From the NCBI RefSeq assembly GCF_000963945.1, contig NZ_BAMW01000045.1, forward strand, positions 245,653 through 309,652: a DNA stretch of 64,000 nt, in the 5' to 3' direction. Shown here piece after piece: positions 55,859-64,000 of the stretch. A program made the translations under genes and the position numbers. Positions within the stretch are counted from its first letter, which is position 1; each line of letters begins with the position of its first letter. This stretch comes from Acetobacter indonesiensis (GTDB lineage Bacteria; Pseudomonadota; Alphaproteobacteria; Acetobacterales; Acetobacteraceae). The notes under the pieces were generated by a model, which did no database searches, was not told where the DNA came from, and saw only the letters and a list, made by a program, of their open reading frames with translations.

Positions 55859-57214
55859 TCACCCAAGACCTGACGAAAGAACTAGATACGTAACAAATAC
55901 TACATCCAATCCAATCAGCATCATGGTAATCTCGCTCCATCGCCTAGAAACAAAGGCGATCAGTGTGTACAGCAATAACCCCAGGGCAAGGCTGATCATG
56001 AAATCTCCTGTCATGACAGTCACCAAGACCATCAATAATGGGACTGTCTGATCCATCCCCTTCATGTCTTTCAGGTCAGTCAGGCCACTTAGCATCCCAA
56101 GGCCTACCAAAATCAGAACGGGGGCAGTTGCAACTGCGGGCACACTTGTGATCAATGGCCAAAATAATGAGGAAATCGCAAAAAGAAGGGCGACCGTCAC
56201 CCCCACCAATCCTGTACGTCCGCCCTCTTCAACGCCAACCAAAGATTCCAGATAAGCGGATACGGTCGATGTTCCGAGTGCTGAACCAACAATGCTGGCA
56301 GAGGCATCCGAAGCGAATGCAGCCTTACCGAGCAACGGTTGTCCCTCTTTATCTTTGAGACCGGACCGTTGCGTAACGGCCATCATTGTTCCTGTGGCAT
56401 CAAAAAAATCACCTAGGAAAAAATAAAGTGTGACGGGTAACACAAGAAAGAAATGAGAGAAAAATCCCTTGAAATCATAAGGGAAAAGCATGTGCCAAGG
56501 GTAATGAGGCCAATCAATCCACTGGGCCGGAAGATTGGTCACCATCCGACCGTTGGTATGAGGCACAAAACAACCGGTAACGGTTATGGTTACAATAGCG
56601 ATAAGCATTGCAGCAGGAATACGCGACCATCTTAAGACTACAGTAAGAAACAGCCCTGCTATCGCCAAGATAACTGAGGGATCAGCTAGGTGTCCAAAAA
56701 CTAGCCCTTCACTCCCTTTAACAGCCATCCCGCCTGTGATCATGCCGATATGGGCAATAAACGCCCCAATCGCAAAATGAATCCCAAGCCGAACAGGAAC
56801 AGGAAACGCACGAACAATCTTCTGACGCCATTGCGTTAATGAAAGCGCCAGAAATGCTACTCCGCCCAACAAAACCATTGTAAAAGCAACAGGCGCAGGT
56901 ACACCCATGCGAACAACAACAACTTGAGCAAAAATAACATTGCTACTCATGGCCGGGGCGAGAGCAATGGGTAGATTAGCCCACAACGCCATTATCAGAG
57001 ATCCGATAACAGCTGACGCTATGGTTGTCATAACCATGGCATGCCGATCTAGCCCGGCCGCTGAAAGAATATCTGGATTAACAGCCATAATATAAGCCAT
57101 GGCCCCAAAGGTTGTTAACCCGGCCAGCACTTCCCTCGAAAAAGATGAGCCTCTGGCAGATATCTGAAAATAACGATCACAAAATCGACTCAAACCTGCA
57201 GAAAACCTAGCCAT
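55859..57214 (-). CDS. AzgA-type purine (adenine/hypoxanthine/guanine) permease
   Basis: A 451-residue inner-membrane transporter of the NCS2/AzgA group with about 12-14 hydrophobic segments. Motifs: GLTTFGAMAYIMAVNPDIL, PAMSSNVIFAQVVV, FPVPVRLGIHFAIGAFIAHI, FFDATGTMMAVTQRSGL and SDASASIVGSALGTSTVSAYLES. It differs from the xanthine/urate-type permease at 44133. It would feed hypoxanthine or other purines to XdhAB. Confidence 0.9.
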   Translation of the reverse strand: MARFSAGLSRFCDRYFQISARGSSFSREVLAGLTTFGAMAYIMAVNPDILSAAGLDRHAMVMTTIASAVIGSLIMALWANLPIALAPAMSSNVIFAQVVVVRMGVPAPVAFTMVLLGGVAFLALSLTQWRQKIVRAFPVPVRLGIHFAIGAFIAHIGMITGGMAVKGSEGLVFGHLADPSVILAIAGLFLTVVLRWSRIPAAMLIAIVTITVTGCFVPHTNGRMVTNLPAQWIDWPHYPWHMLFPYDFKGFFSHFFLVLPVTLYFFLGDFFDATGTMMAVTQRSGLKDKEGQPLLGKAAFASDASASIVGSALGTSTVSAYLESLVGVEEGGRTGLVGVTVALLFAISSLFWPLITSVPAVATAPVLILVGLGMLSGLTDLKDMKGMDQTVPLLMVLVTVMTGDFMISLALGLLLYTLIAFVSRRWSEITMMLIGLDVVFVTYLVLSSGLG

Positions 57215-57266
57215 CTATCCCTCGGCATACGTACATGTAGAGGCAGCTTATACCGATAGAAGTGTT

Positions 57267-57587
57267 ATGCGCCAATCAGATAGAACGCTCCGTGATCCCT
57301 CGCATACAAGCGCCCTGACACTGCATCAATTGCAGTCGCTTGGGACTAAGGCAGGTCTGTCGCCTGTCATGACACATCAATATCGCCTTGAGTCCCGTTT
57401 ACAGGATCAGGTCGCCCCGGAGAATTGGTGCGCCCTGAAAGCGATGTTTGCCGAGGATATTGCAGGAGGTCAGGATCGTCTGGGCATGGGTGCATGGGAA
57501 GATGCGGAGCGGATCCATTTCTATTTCCCTGTCTCAATCGTAGTATGGAGCAAAAGCATGCAAGAAGAGCCACGTGCCCGCTCCTGA
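57267..57587 (+). pseudogene. C-terminal fragment of a class I SAM-dependent methyltransferase
   Basis: Only the last ~95 residues of a UbiE/ArsM-like methyltransferase are present (DPSHTSALTLHQLQSLGTKAGL ... FYFPVSIVVWSK). The SAM-binding half is missing; the 52 bases upstream lead straight into the permease start. The open frame begins at ATG 57267, but a product would lack the SAM site. Confidence 0.6.
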
Positions 57588-57610
57588 GAAAAAGACTTAT
57601 CCGTCAACAT

Positions 57611-57642
57611 GCCTGTCTGGTATATAAACCACGCAGACAGGC
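57611..57642. repeat. Perfect 9-bp hairpin
   Basis: gcctgtctg (57611-57619) and cagacaggc (57634-57642) enclose 14 bases, between the two gene fragments. It could be a leftover terminator; there is no clear T-run. Confidence 0.45.
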
Positions 57643-57704
57643 AATTTCCGTTCTCTTACCAGCCTTCCTGGCGCGATCACACGTTTCCTCTAAACGAACA
57701 TCTT

Positions 57705-58028
57705 TCACGGCTTATCAGGAATATCCTCACAGGCCAAAATATCGGCAAGCAGTTTCGGTCCAGTTGGGTGCCAGTCCAGACGCTGTTTCGTCTTTTCGCT
57801 TGATGCGATCATATCTTTGGAAACAAACGCGCCAAGCCACCCGAAATGTGCACGCGCATCGTTCTCAGACAAAGCAACAACAGGCAAATTAAATCGTTGC
57901 CCTATGGCTTCTGCAATGGTTCTTACAGAAACGCCTTCTTCTGCACTTGCATGATAACGTGCAGCTGAAACCTGTTTTTCCAGCGCAAGACGGAACAAAT
58001 GAACCGTATCAGAGATATGAGCTGCAGA
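57705..58028 (-). pseudogene. C-terminal fragment of an extended SDR (NAD-dependent epimerase/dehydratase-like) protein
   Basis: The frame reads HISDTVHLFRLALEKQ, then YHASAEEGVSVRTIAEAIG and LGAFVSKDMIASSEKTKQRL, matching the C-terminal third of extended SDR oxidoreductases. A stop sits just upstream at 58029-58031, and the Rossmann half is absent. The homology overlaps the start of the XRE gene on the other strand, so a deletion joined the two. A TTG start at 57998 could make a 97-residue product, probably without function. Confidence 0.65.
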
Positions 58029-58706
58029 CTAACAATTTACACCTTTCTCAACCGTGCCCGTCTTGACCTCGTGGCATTGGGTTTTCTCTGTGCTCGGCGG
58101 CGCAAGCTTGGGTTACGCGGTGGAGAAGTCGCACAGCGGGCGAACATCAGCCCTACTTGGTACACTTGGCTTGAGCAAGACCGAGGCCGAGTACCTTCGC
58201 CTGATGTGCTCGATCGCATTGCCAAAGGGTTATTGCTGACTGAAGCGGAACGCGAACATTTATTTATGCTGGCATTCGGTCATTTGCCGGAAGTTCGTTA
58301 TCGAGTAACGAACGGAATTACACCACGTAAGATTGTTTTTTGCACTCCCCATGTACGTAAGATGCAGATGAACTGGGACAGTCTGGCAAGATCTGTCGTG
58401 GCCGCTTTTCGCGCCGATGCCGTGCGCGCTGGCGCTTCTGCTGAAGTCGATGAACTTGTTAAAGACTTAAGCTTGCGAAGCCCCGAGTTTGCCGCGTTGT
58501 GGCAGAATAATGATGTACAAATTCATGGTGAAGGAACCAAGTGCTTGCAGCATCCAACCGTTGGATTGATTGAACTGGAATATTCAGGATTTGCCGTTGA
58601 AGGGCGATCAGACCTTGGACTGATTATTTACAATCCCGCGACGCCGAATGATTTACAACGCATCCGCATGCTGATCGGTATCATTTCGGCAGAAACGGAA
58701 AAATAA
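57999..58706 (+). CDS. XRE-family regulator with MmyB-like ligand domain
   Basis: A 235-residue regulator. The helix-turn-helix (about 38-90; LRGGEVAQRANISPTWYTWLEQDRG) and the C-terminal MmyB-type ligand-binding domain (about 105-230; LQHPTVGLIELEYSGF, LGLIIYNPATPND) are present. In this family the protein often faces an SDR oxidoreductase gene. Here its first ~10 residues come from DNA antisense to the SDR fragment, so the native N-terminus and promoter are probably lost. It may still be expressed from ATG 57999 or 58017. Confidence 0.75.
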   Translation: MNRIRDMSCRLTIYTFLNRARLDLVALGFLCARRRKLGLRGGEVAQRANISPTWYTWLEQDRGRVPSPDVLDRIAKGLLLTEAEREHLFMLAFGHLPEVRYRVTNGITPRKIVFCTPHVRKMQMNWDSLARSVVAAFRADAVRAGASAEVDELVKDLSLRSPEFAALWQNNDVQIHGEGTKCLQHPTVGLIELEYSGFAVEGRSDLGLIIYNPATPNDLQRIRMLIGIISAETEK

Positions 58707-58860
58707 AACGGTTTTGCTCAAACTGACTGCAAGAAGCTACCACAATCTATATAATATTTTATGTGACAAGAAATATTCTGATTAAGAATTTAGATTACCA
58801 AACTACCACTCCAACACTTTTTGTAATTTTGTGTTGAATGAAGGTGTGAGTGTATGTCCA

Positions 58861-60075
58861 TTATTCCATTTGATAATCAGGTAAACTGATTGCGGAATGA
58901 GCCGCCGGACGGCGGTTGTCAAAAAAGATACCAGTGCCGTTACGTGCTATCTCAGCCAGCATCCTGTCACGCATGTCGATATCTGCCTGAGTGCGCGGCA
59001 GGAAAAACGCCCCTCGCTCATCAGTTGCCAGAGCTTGATTTGCTTCGACAAAGGGTCTCAGGGTGCGTTCATATGCTTCCAGTCCAGCCGAGGTCTTCTC
59101 ATGCGAAGCAAGTTCTCCTGCAAGAACATAAGCGCCGACAAGTGCAAGGCTGGTTCCCTGCCCGGACCGGAAAGACGGTGCAAAAGCGGCATCTCCCAGC
59201 AAAACAACAGATCCTTTGGACCAGTGAGGCATACGGATCTGACTGACACTGTCAAAATAAAGATCGTCAGCCACCTCCATCTCTTTCAACAGACGCGGCA
59301 CTTCCCAGTGCATACCGGCATAAGTTGTCTGTATTAAATCCAGTTGCTCCCTGACCGTGCGCGGGGCTCCCTTATCTGTCATGAATGTCAGAAATCCGAA
59401 CATCCTCTGACTACCCTGAACTGCAAACAACCCCGCCACACGTCCGGGTTCCGCATGGAAAATACCGCCATGTGAGAGACCCTGATCATTTTGTAATGAG
59501 AAGAGTGCGAAATCAAAGCCGAGATCATGACGGAAAAGATCCTCAGCCCCGAAGACTAGACGCCGCGTGCGGGAGTGGAGCCCATCTGCCCCAACAACAA
59601 TGTCGTAGTGTTCACGAATGCCACTGGTGAATCGAATATCCACCCCTGCACCGTCGTCGTGCAGCGTGTCTATTGAATCATTGAACCGATACCGGACGTT
59701 TCCTTGCCGGGACGCGTCATACAACAAAGTTGCCAGAGTTCCTCGAGGCAACTCCACGTCTCTTTCATCGCTACCAACGGCATCATAGACAGGCACAGAG
59801 CCAATTTCACGTCCGTCTCCATCAACAAATGTCATCAGCTGCGTGTTGACATGTGCCGCACGGATTTGTGGCAATAATCCCATCCTTTCAACCATATCAA
59901 TCGCCGTGCCACGAACATCAATCGGATACCCTCCGGTACGAATAGTCGTCGCACGCTCGACAACCGTGACGTCAAAGCCATAGCGATCCAGCCAGAAAGC
60001 AAGAGCTGGCCCGGCAATGCTGGCACCCGAAATCAGGACACGACGGTTTCGGGTTGGAACGCCTCTTTTGCTCAT
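58861..60075 (-). CDS. Class A FAD-dependent monooxygenase (TetX/PHBH-like)
   Basis: About 404 residues from ATG 60075, which has GAGG seven bases upstream. FAD motifs: VLISGASIAGPALAFWLDRYG (about 13-33 of this start), DIVVGADGLHSRTRRLVFG (DG motif) and VVLLGDAAFAPSFRSGQGTS (GD motif). It hydroxylates an aromatic or polyketide-like substrate with NAD(P)H and O2. Divergent from a TetR gene across about 90 bases, a typical arrangement for an inducible detoxifying enzyme. Substrate unknown. Confidence 0.88.
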   Translation of the reverse strand: MSKRGVPTRNRRVLISGASIAGPALAFWLDRYGFDVTVVERATTIRTGGYPIDVRGTAIDMVERMGLLPQIRAAHVNTQLMTFVDGDGREIGSVPVYDAVGSDERDVELPRGTLATLLYDASRQGNVRYRFNDSIDTLHDDGAGVDIRFTSGIREHYDIVVGADGLHSRTRRLVFGAEDLFRHDLGFDFALFSLQNDQGLSHGGIFHAEPGRVAGLFAVQGSQRMFGFLTFMTDKGAPRTVREQLDLIQTTYAGMHWEVPRLLKEMEVADDLYFDSVSQIRMPHWSKGSVVLLGDAAFAPSFRSGQGTSLALVGAYVLAGELASHEKTSAGLEAYERTLRPFVEANQALATDERGAFFLPRTQADIDMRDRMLAEIARNGTGIFFDNRRPAAHSAISLPDYQME

Positions 60076-60165
60076 GCTATGCCTCATACATTAGATTCGT
60101 CACGTATCTTATATGTCAACAAAACAAAGGCAATAAGATTCTTTGTGCATCTTATGGGGAGTGTT

Positions 60166-60747
60166 ATGCGCGTTCGAGGGAAAATCAGACGGCGAGGAGC
60201 AGCCTTGGAGGACGCTATTTTAGAGGCGGCCTGGGCGGAACTGTCTGAAAGTGGATATGCTGGCCTCACAATGGAAAATGTGGCCCGCCGGGCCGGCACC
60301 AGCCGCCCTGTGCTCCACAGGCGCTGGCCTAGCCGCACAGCGCTGGCAACAGCCGCACTCGCGCAAAGGTTTGCTCATGCGGCACCCGTCATTCCCGATA
60401 TGGGAAATGTCCGCGATGAGCTCTGCCTTCTTCTTCGCCATATGTCCAATCGTGCAAACAGTGGAGAGCTTCAGCTCTTTTTTGATATGCAAAAAGATTT
60501 GGTGGCGGAGCGTTCGAGTTTTACGGAATTACGCAACCGCATTGTTGAAGGGAACCAGTATCGCGCTGTTCTCGCACGGGCCGTCGAACGCGGAGAAATT
60601 GACGAAAACAGGCTGACATCCCGCATTGCCTCACTCCCGCTCGACCTTGTGCGGCATGACCTGATGATGACCTTCAAACCCCTTACAGATGAGGCGATTA
60701 GCGAAATCGTCGATAATATTTTTCTTCCACTTGTTGGTATCGGATAA
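60166..60747 (+). CDS. TetR-family regulator
   Basis: About 193 residues from ATG 60166, preceded by GGGGAG; ATG 60154 or the longer frame from 60079 are less likely. The TetR helix-turn-helix is clear: LEDAILEAAWAELSESGYAG, MENVARRAGTSRPVLHRRWP. The C-terminal domain is of the TetR_C_11-like kind. It probably represses the divergent FAD monooxygenase and itself. Confidence 0.87.
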   Translation: MRVRGKIRRRGAALEDAILEAAWAELSESGYAGLTMENVARRAGTSRPVLHRRWPSRTALATAALAQRFAHAAPVIPDMGNVRDELCLLLRHMSNRANSGELQLFFDMQKDLVAERSSFTELRNRIVEGNQYRAVLARAVERGEIDENRLTSRIASLPLDLVRHDLMMTFKPLTDEAISEIVDNIFLPLVGIG

Positions 60748-61512
60748 CCAAGTCTGTTGGGCGATATGAGAAAGTCAGAAAACCCTTGGACATCCTGATC
60801 TTGATAGACTGCCTATAGAGATAAATACATAACCGCTGTGCGGCGGGGGGGGCATTCTTCTCAAGAGACCTCCCTCACGTATAATTCAGAAATACAAAGT
60901 CTTCTGTGGTTTTCTTTCCGTGTCTCACTCAGCGCAGTCTGGAGTATTTCTGGACATAGTTACTTGCAAGGATTTTCTCGATCATATGCGGCCGTGAAAT
61001 CGCCACCCGGCTGCAGGCATGAGTAAGGCGCACCAGAACGGGATTGTTCGGGTTTTGCTAGGTGTGGACATAAGGACGAACACGAGCTTCATGCGTGCCA
61101 AAAGCCTCTCCGTAATGTGCGCTCTGCTTGATTTCACCAGCAAGCACAAACCAGAGACATCGCGATAACGCCGCTGTAGCGCGAACTCCTTGCCCGGACC
61201 GCAGCGCTGCCACTTTTTTACGAACCAACCGATGCGATTATCCGCATGCATGATGTGCTGCTTGATGAACTTGCCGCAGCGACAGTCGAGACTCTCCATC
61301 TTCCTATGCCCCGTGATATGCGCGTGGCCGATCTTGAGGACGCGGATCGTGGCGCGGCTGGCACTGTTTCCGGCATTTTGCGCGTGGACGTCGTCGGCTA
61401 CCTCGCGCGCGCAGCGCGTCCCCACGGGCGGTCCCGAAGGACCGGCGCGATTTTCTGGTCGCCCGGTAAGCGTGAAGAAAGAAGTGGGCGGCTTACGCCG
61501 CCGCCCTCCCTG
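60748..61512. other. Apparently non-coding, degraded stretch
   Basis: About 765 bases without a supportable gene. It includes a G9 run near 60844. Minus-strand frames read through from the DNA methyltransferase but lose similarity after about 61513. A short minus-strand piece starting at an ATG near 61283 (MESLDCRCGKFIKQ, after AGGAAG) resembles the first residues of Mu-type Com zinc-finger regulators, which often precede such methylases; the remainder does not match. Confidence 0.4.
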
Positions 61513-62093
61513 CCCCGTGGAGGCCAGCCGACGGGTCGCCGTGTCCGCGTGCTCCGGGTCCAGTTCCATCCCCAGCCAGTTGCGCCCAAGATGCTGCGCC
61601 GCCACCAGCGACAAATCCGAACCGGCAAACGGGTCCAGAACCAGCCCGTCCATCGAGCAGAAGGTTTCCACCAGGGGAAGGAGTGCCGCTACCGGCTTTT
61701 GCGTCGGGTGCAGTTTGTTGCCGGAATAGGGCATGTCGAGCACGCCCGGGATGGGCTTTGCAGGTGGTGTCACATTCCCCTTGCCCAGCAGATAAGCGCT
61801 CTCGTGTTCATACCGGAAAAACCGGGAAGAGGGTGAATAGGACTTACGAAAAACGATATGCCCGACCATGCGGAACCCCGCTGCCTTCCAGGCATCGGCG
61901 AATAGGTCGATACGGTTCCAGCCATAGAGCGAAATGGCAAAGCCTGCCATTTCAGAACACGGTGCATCTGGTTGAAGGCTGGCGGGAGCCAACGCGCATT
62001 TTCGTCATTGCGAACCTTCCGCCCGTCCCTGCCCTGATAGTTCATCAGGTAGGGCGGGTCTGTCAGGATGAAATCCACCGCATTACGGGGCTG
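61513..62093 (-). pseudogene. Frameshifted, truncated phage-type DNA (N6/N4) methyltransferase
   Basis: Two frames together encode a methyltransferase. The first (62093 to about 61951) carries VDFILTDPPYLMNYQGRDG with the DPPY catalytic motif. The second (61950 to 61513) carries MAGFAISLYGWNRIDLF, NKLHPTQKPVAALLPLVE and LVLDPFAGSDLSLVAAQ. One extra A in the AAA run at 61951-61953 would join them. The usual DPFAGSGST SAM motif reads DPFAGSDLS. An in-frame stop at about 62097-62099 cuts the N-terminus next to the LysR gene. It looks like a prophage remnant. Confidence 0.78.
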
Positions 62094-62100
62094 TGTTTAT

Positions 62101-63012
62101 CTAGGAGGGATCGAGTGCTGGATGCTGCGGAACTCTTTGGGACAGGTGATCGTAGAGCGTCTTGGCGGGCGCGGTGAGATCGTTTTCATCGCGCACACAC
62201 AAAGACAGGCGGCGTGTCGCCCATTCGTCTAACAGCCGGACTAGCTTGATCTGTGTCGACCGTTGGCAACGTCGCGCGGCAGATTCAGGAATGATGCCGA
62301 TACCAGCCCCAGATCCTGCCATCCGACAAATGCCTTGGAAGTTGCGAAGACGAACACGCATCTTCATCTTCGACCCGAGGCGGGACGCCCGATCTTCGAT
62401 ATGATCCTGCAGAGCACCGCCCGCCATGCCGATGAACTGATCTCCGAGCAGGTCGGCGAACCGTACCGCTCTATTCCCGGTCAACCGATGCTCTCTGGAC
62501 ACCACGGTAACGAGGCGGTCGATCGCGAAGGGCCGCATGATCAGATCACCCGTGTCGACCGCGCTGGACAGTATGCCGATCTCAGCAAAGCCTGCGCTGA
62601 CACTTCTAGCGATCTCACTGCTCCCGCGCTCCTTCAGGTCAACGTCGATCTGGGGATTAGCAGCCATCCAAGGGGCAAGGCTCTCAGGTAGGAACTCTGT
62701 AATCGCGGCGGTGTTCGCGAAGACGCGTACCGAAGCCCGCAGCCCCTTGGCATATTGTCCGATATCGCCCCGCATTTGGGCCATTTGGTGCAGGATCGTG
62801 CGGGCATGGTGTGCCAGCATCTCCCCGGCTTCGGTCAGCGCTATGCCGCGACGTCCCCGATTGAGAAGGGTCACTTCTCCCGCCGCCTCCATATCGCGGA
62901 GCCGTTCGCTAGCCGCTGGAACCGACAGGCCCGCTTCGGCAGCGCCGTGGGTGATGCTCCCGGCATCAACTACCGCCAGAAACAACCGAAGGTCTGTAAG
63001 ATCGAACCGCAT
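62101..63012 (-). CDS. LysR-family regulator, divergent from the TSUP exporter
   Basis: A 303-residue regulator: helix-turn-helix LRLFLAVVDAGSITHGAAEAGL...ASERLRDMEAAGEV, then an effector domain (VRVFANTAAITEFLPESLAPW to AGSGAGIGIIPES). Codon use is visibly more GC-rich than upstream genes. It faces the TSUP gene across 97 bases, the usual arrangement for a LysR gene and its target. It is not closely similar to the two purine-locus LysR proteins. Confidence 0.92.
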   Translation of the reverse strand: MRFDLTDLRLFLAVVDAGSITHGAAEAGLSVPAASERLRDMEAAGEVTLLNRGRRGIALTEAGEMLAHHARTILHQMAQMRGDIGQYAKGLRASVRVFANTAAITEFLPESLAPWMAANPQIDVDLKERGSSEIARSVSAGFAEIGILSSAVDTGDLIMRPFAIDRLVTVVSREHRLTGNRAVRFADLLGDQFIGMAGGALQDHIEDRASRLGSKMKMRVRLRNFQGICRMAGSGAGIGIIPESAARRCQRSTQIKLVRLLDEWATRRLSLCVRDENDLTAPAKTLYDHLSQRVPQHPALDPS

Positions 63013-63109
63013 CGGAGCAATCTAATGCATCTTGTACCTTCGGGATAGCCGAAGCCTACACTCGGACCTTCCGTATTGTGGGCGCGGCTGTGATCGTTAA
63101 GTCTGTGGC

Positions 63110-63886
63110 ATGTTCGATTATTCTCCTTCTCTGATCGCTGCTGTCGTCGCCACGTTCTTTGCTGCGGGCGTCGTGAAGGGCGTAACCGGGATGGGCCTCC
63201 CAACAGTGGCTATGGGCGTGCTGGGATCGCTTCTGTCTCCGCTCATTGCCGCGGCGCTTCTATTGGTGCCCTCGTTCGTAACCAACGTCTGGCAGCTTCT
63301 AGCGGGCCGTCGGTTTGGAATGCTGATCCGCCGCCTTTGGATAATGATGCTGACGATCATCGTCGGCACTGTTTTCGGCTCTATGCTGCTGACGGGTGAA
63401 GGAACCGACCTCACGACTGTCGGCCTCGGTGCCGCCCTCGTCATCTACGCGGCATACACGCTGCTTGCCAGACCGCTTCATGTCTCGCCGCGATGGGAGC
63501 CGTGGCTGTCGCCTGTAATTGGCCTTGTGACCGGATTGGTGACGGGTGCGACGGGTGTATTCGTTATTCCTGCCGTGCCATACATCCAGTCTCTCAATCT
63601 GGAGCGGGACGACCTTGTGCAGGCGCTGGGCCTGTCTTTTACCGTGTCAACGATTGCCCTCGCGACCGGATTATTTTGGCATGGCGCAGCCCCAGTCGGA
63701 AATCTCCTGATCTCGACACTGGCCGTCATTCCTGCACTGCTCGGCATGGCGCTCGGACAGGTGATCCGTACACGGATCAGCCCCCAACTGTTCCGGCGAC
63801 TTTTCCTGATCTTCCTTTTGCTACTAGGGCTGGAAATGGGCCTGCACGGGCTGCTCTATAATAGGGTCGTCATTCAGCATCTTTAG
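63110..63886 (+). CDS. TSUP (TauE/SafE) family anion exporter
   Basis: A 258-residue membrane protein with about eight hydrophobic segments in two repeats: VVKGVTGMGLPTVAMGVLGS in the first half and GLVTGLVTGATGVFVIPAVPYIQSL in the second match the paired TauE/SafE glycine-rich motifs. Such proteins move sulfite, sulfonates or other organic anions. The cargo is not readable. Likely controlled by the divergent LysR. Confidence 0.9.
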   Translation: MFDYSPSLIAAVVATFFAAGVVKGVTGMGLPTVAMGVLGSLLSPLIAAALLLVPSFVTNVWQLLAGRRFGMLIRRLWIMMLTIIVGTVFGSMLLTGEGTDLTTVGLGAALVIYAAYTLLARPLHVSPRWEPWLSPVIGLVTGLVTGATGVFVIPAVPYIQSLNLERDDLVQALGLSFTVSTIALATGLFWHGAAPVGNLLISTLAVIPALLGMALGQVIRTRISPQLFRRLFLIFLLLLGLEMGLHGLLYNRVVIQHL

Positions 63887-64000
63887 TAAGGGCACAAGCC
63901 CGAAACGTCCGGTTTCAGGAGGCTGCCGCGATCTACTGGACGTCCGACATGAGGCGAAAACAGACTTACTCCCCTTGAGCTTTGCAGCATTGACGCTTCC

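Noticed and set aside
57611..57642. Hairpin as a firm rho-independent terminator
   Set aside because: The stem is perfect but no T-run follows on either strand, so it is listed only as a repeat.
58861..60075. FAD monooxygenase as HpxO-type urate hydroxylase
   Set aside because: Its motifs fit TetX/aromatic hydroxylases; it is outside the purine operons, beyond a decayed region, and paired with its own TetR regulator.
61246..61836. Plus-strand frame of 196 residues
   Set aside because: It lies antisense to the methyltransferase remnant in GC-rich DNA and shows no recognisable domain.
1..64000. tRNA, rRNA, CRISPR arrays or phage attachment sites
   Set aside because: None were recognised by reading; no regularly spaced repeats or tRNA-like cloverleaf sequences stood out.

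Overview
The window reads as chromosomal DNA of an acetic acid bacterium (Acetobacteraceae, most like Acetobacter). This rests on moderate GC by eye, many Tat/Sec-exported oxidoreductases with c-type cytochromes, a three-subunit molybdenum dehydrogenase of the membrane aldehyde dehydrogenase/isoquinoline oxidoreductase type, TonB receptors, and an IS5-family (IS427-like) element. The assignment is inferred from gene content only. No rRNA, tRNA or CRISPR array was seen.

Region 1 (1-9003): a tightly overlapping minus-strand operon glgA-glgB-glgX-treZ (treZ runs off the left edge) for making glycogen and converting it to trehalose. It is divergent from a GH15 glucoamylase/trehalase-type hydrolase. 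Region 2 (9193-13329): heme oxygenase plus a bacteriophytochrome histidine kinase with a fused receiver domain, then a Tat-exported metallophosphoesterase. Region 3 (13497-27674): an amine-oxidation island. It holds a tryptophan tryptophylquinone (TTQ) aralkylamine-type dehydrogenase (aauB, mauE, mauD, aauA), two c-type cytochromes, an amino acid/amine permease, a Tat-exported spermidine-dehydrogenase-like flavoprotein, a TonB receptor, an aldehyde dehydrogenase, a PuuB-like amine oxidase, a second divergent MauD-like protein, and a PuuR-like regulator. No mauG or mauF is present in the window.

Region 4 (27664-34003): a three-subunit Mo/Fe-S/cytochrome c dehydrogenase, a tautomerase-like protein, an iron-type alcohol dehydrogenase and a YidB-like small protein. 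A second TonB receptor follows at 34441-36777.

Region 5 (36913-57214): a large purine-catabolic island with nearly every step from (hypo)xanthine to oxalate: hpxZ, xdhC-xdhB-xdhA, two nucleobase permeases, hydroxyisourate hydrolase, OHCU decarboxylase, PuuE-type allantoinase, allantoate amidohydrolase, ureidoglycine-glyoxylate aminotransferase and hpxX-hpxY-hpxW. No recognised urate oxidase is present, but an FMO-type flavoprotein (47330-48769) sits where one would be expected. Two related LysR regulators flank the genes. The one next to xdhA is split by a complete IS5-family insertion with a TCA target duplication.

Region 6 (57215-64000): a decayed, mosaic stretch. It has C-terminal fragments of a SAM methyltransferase and an SDR dehydrogenase, an XRE regulator abutting the SDR fragment, a TetR/FAD monooxygenase divergent pair, a frameshifted and truncated phage-type DNA methyltransferase, and a visibly GC-richer LysR/TSUP-exporter pair that looks imported.
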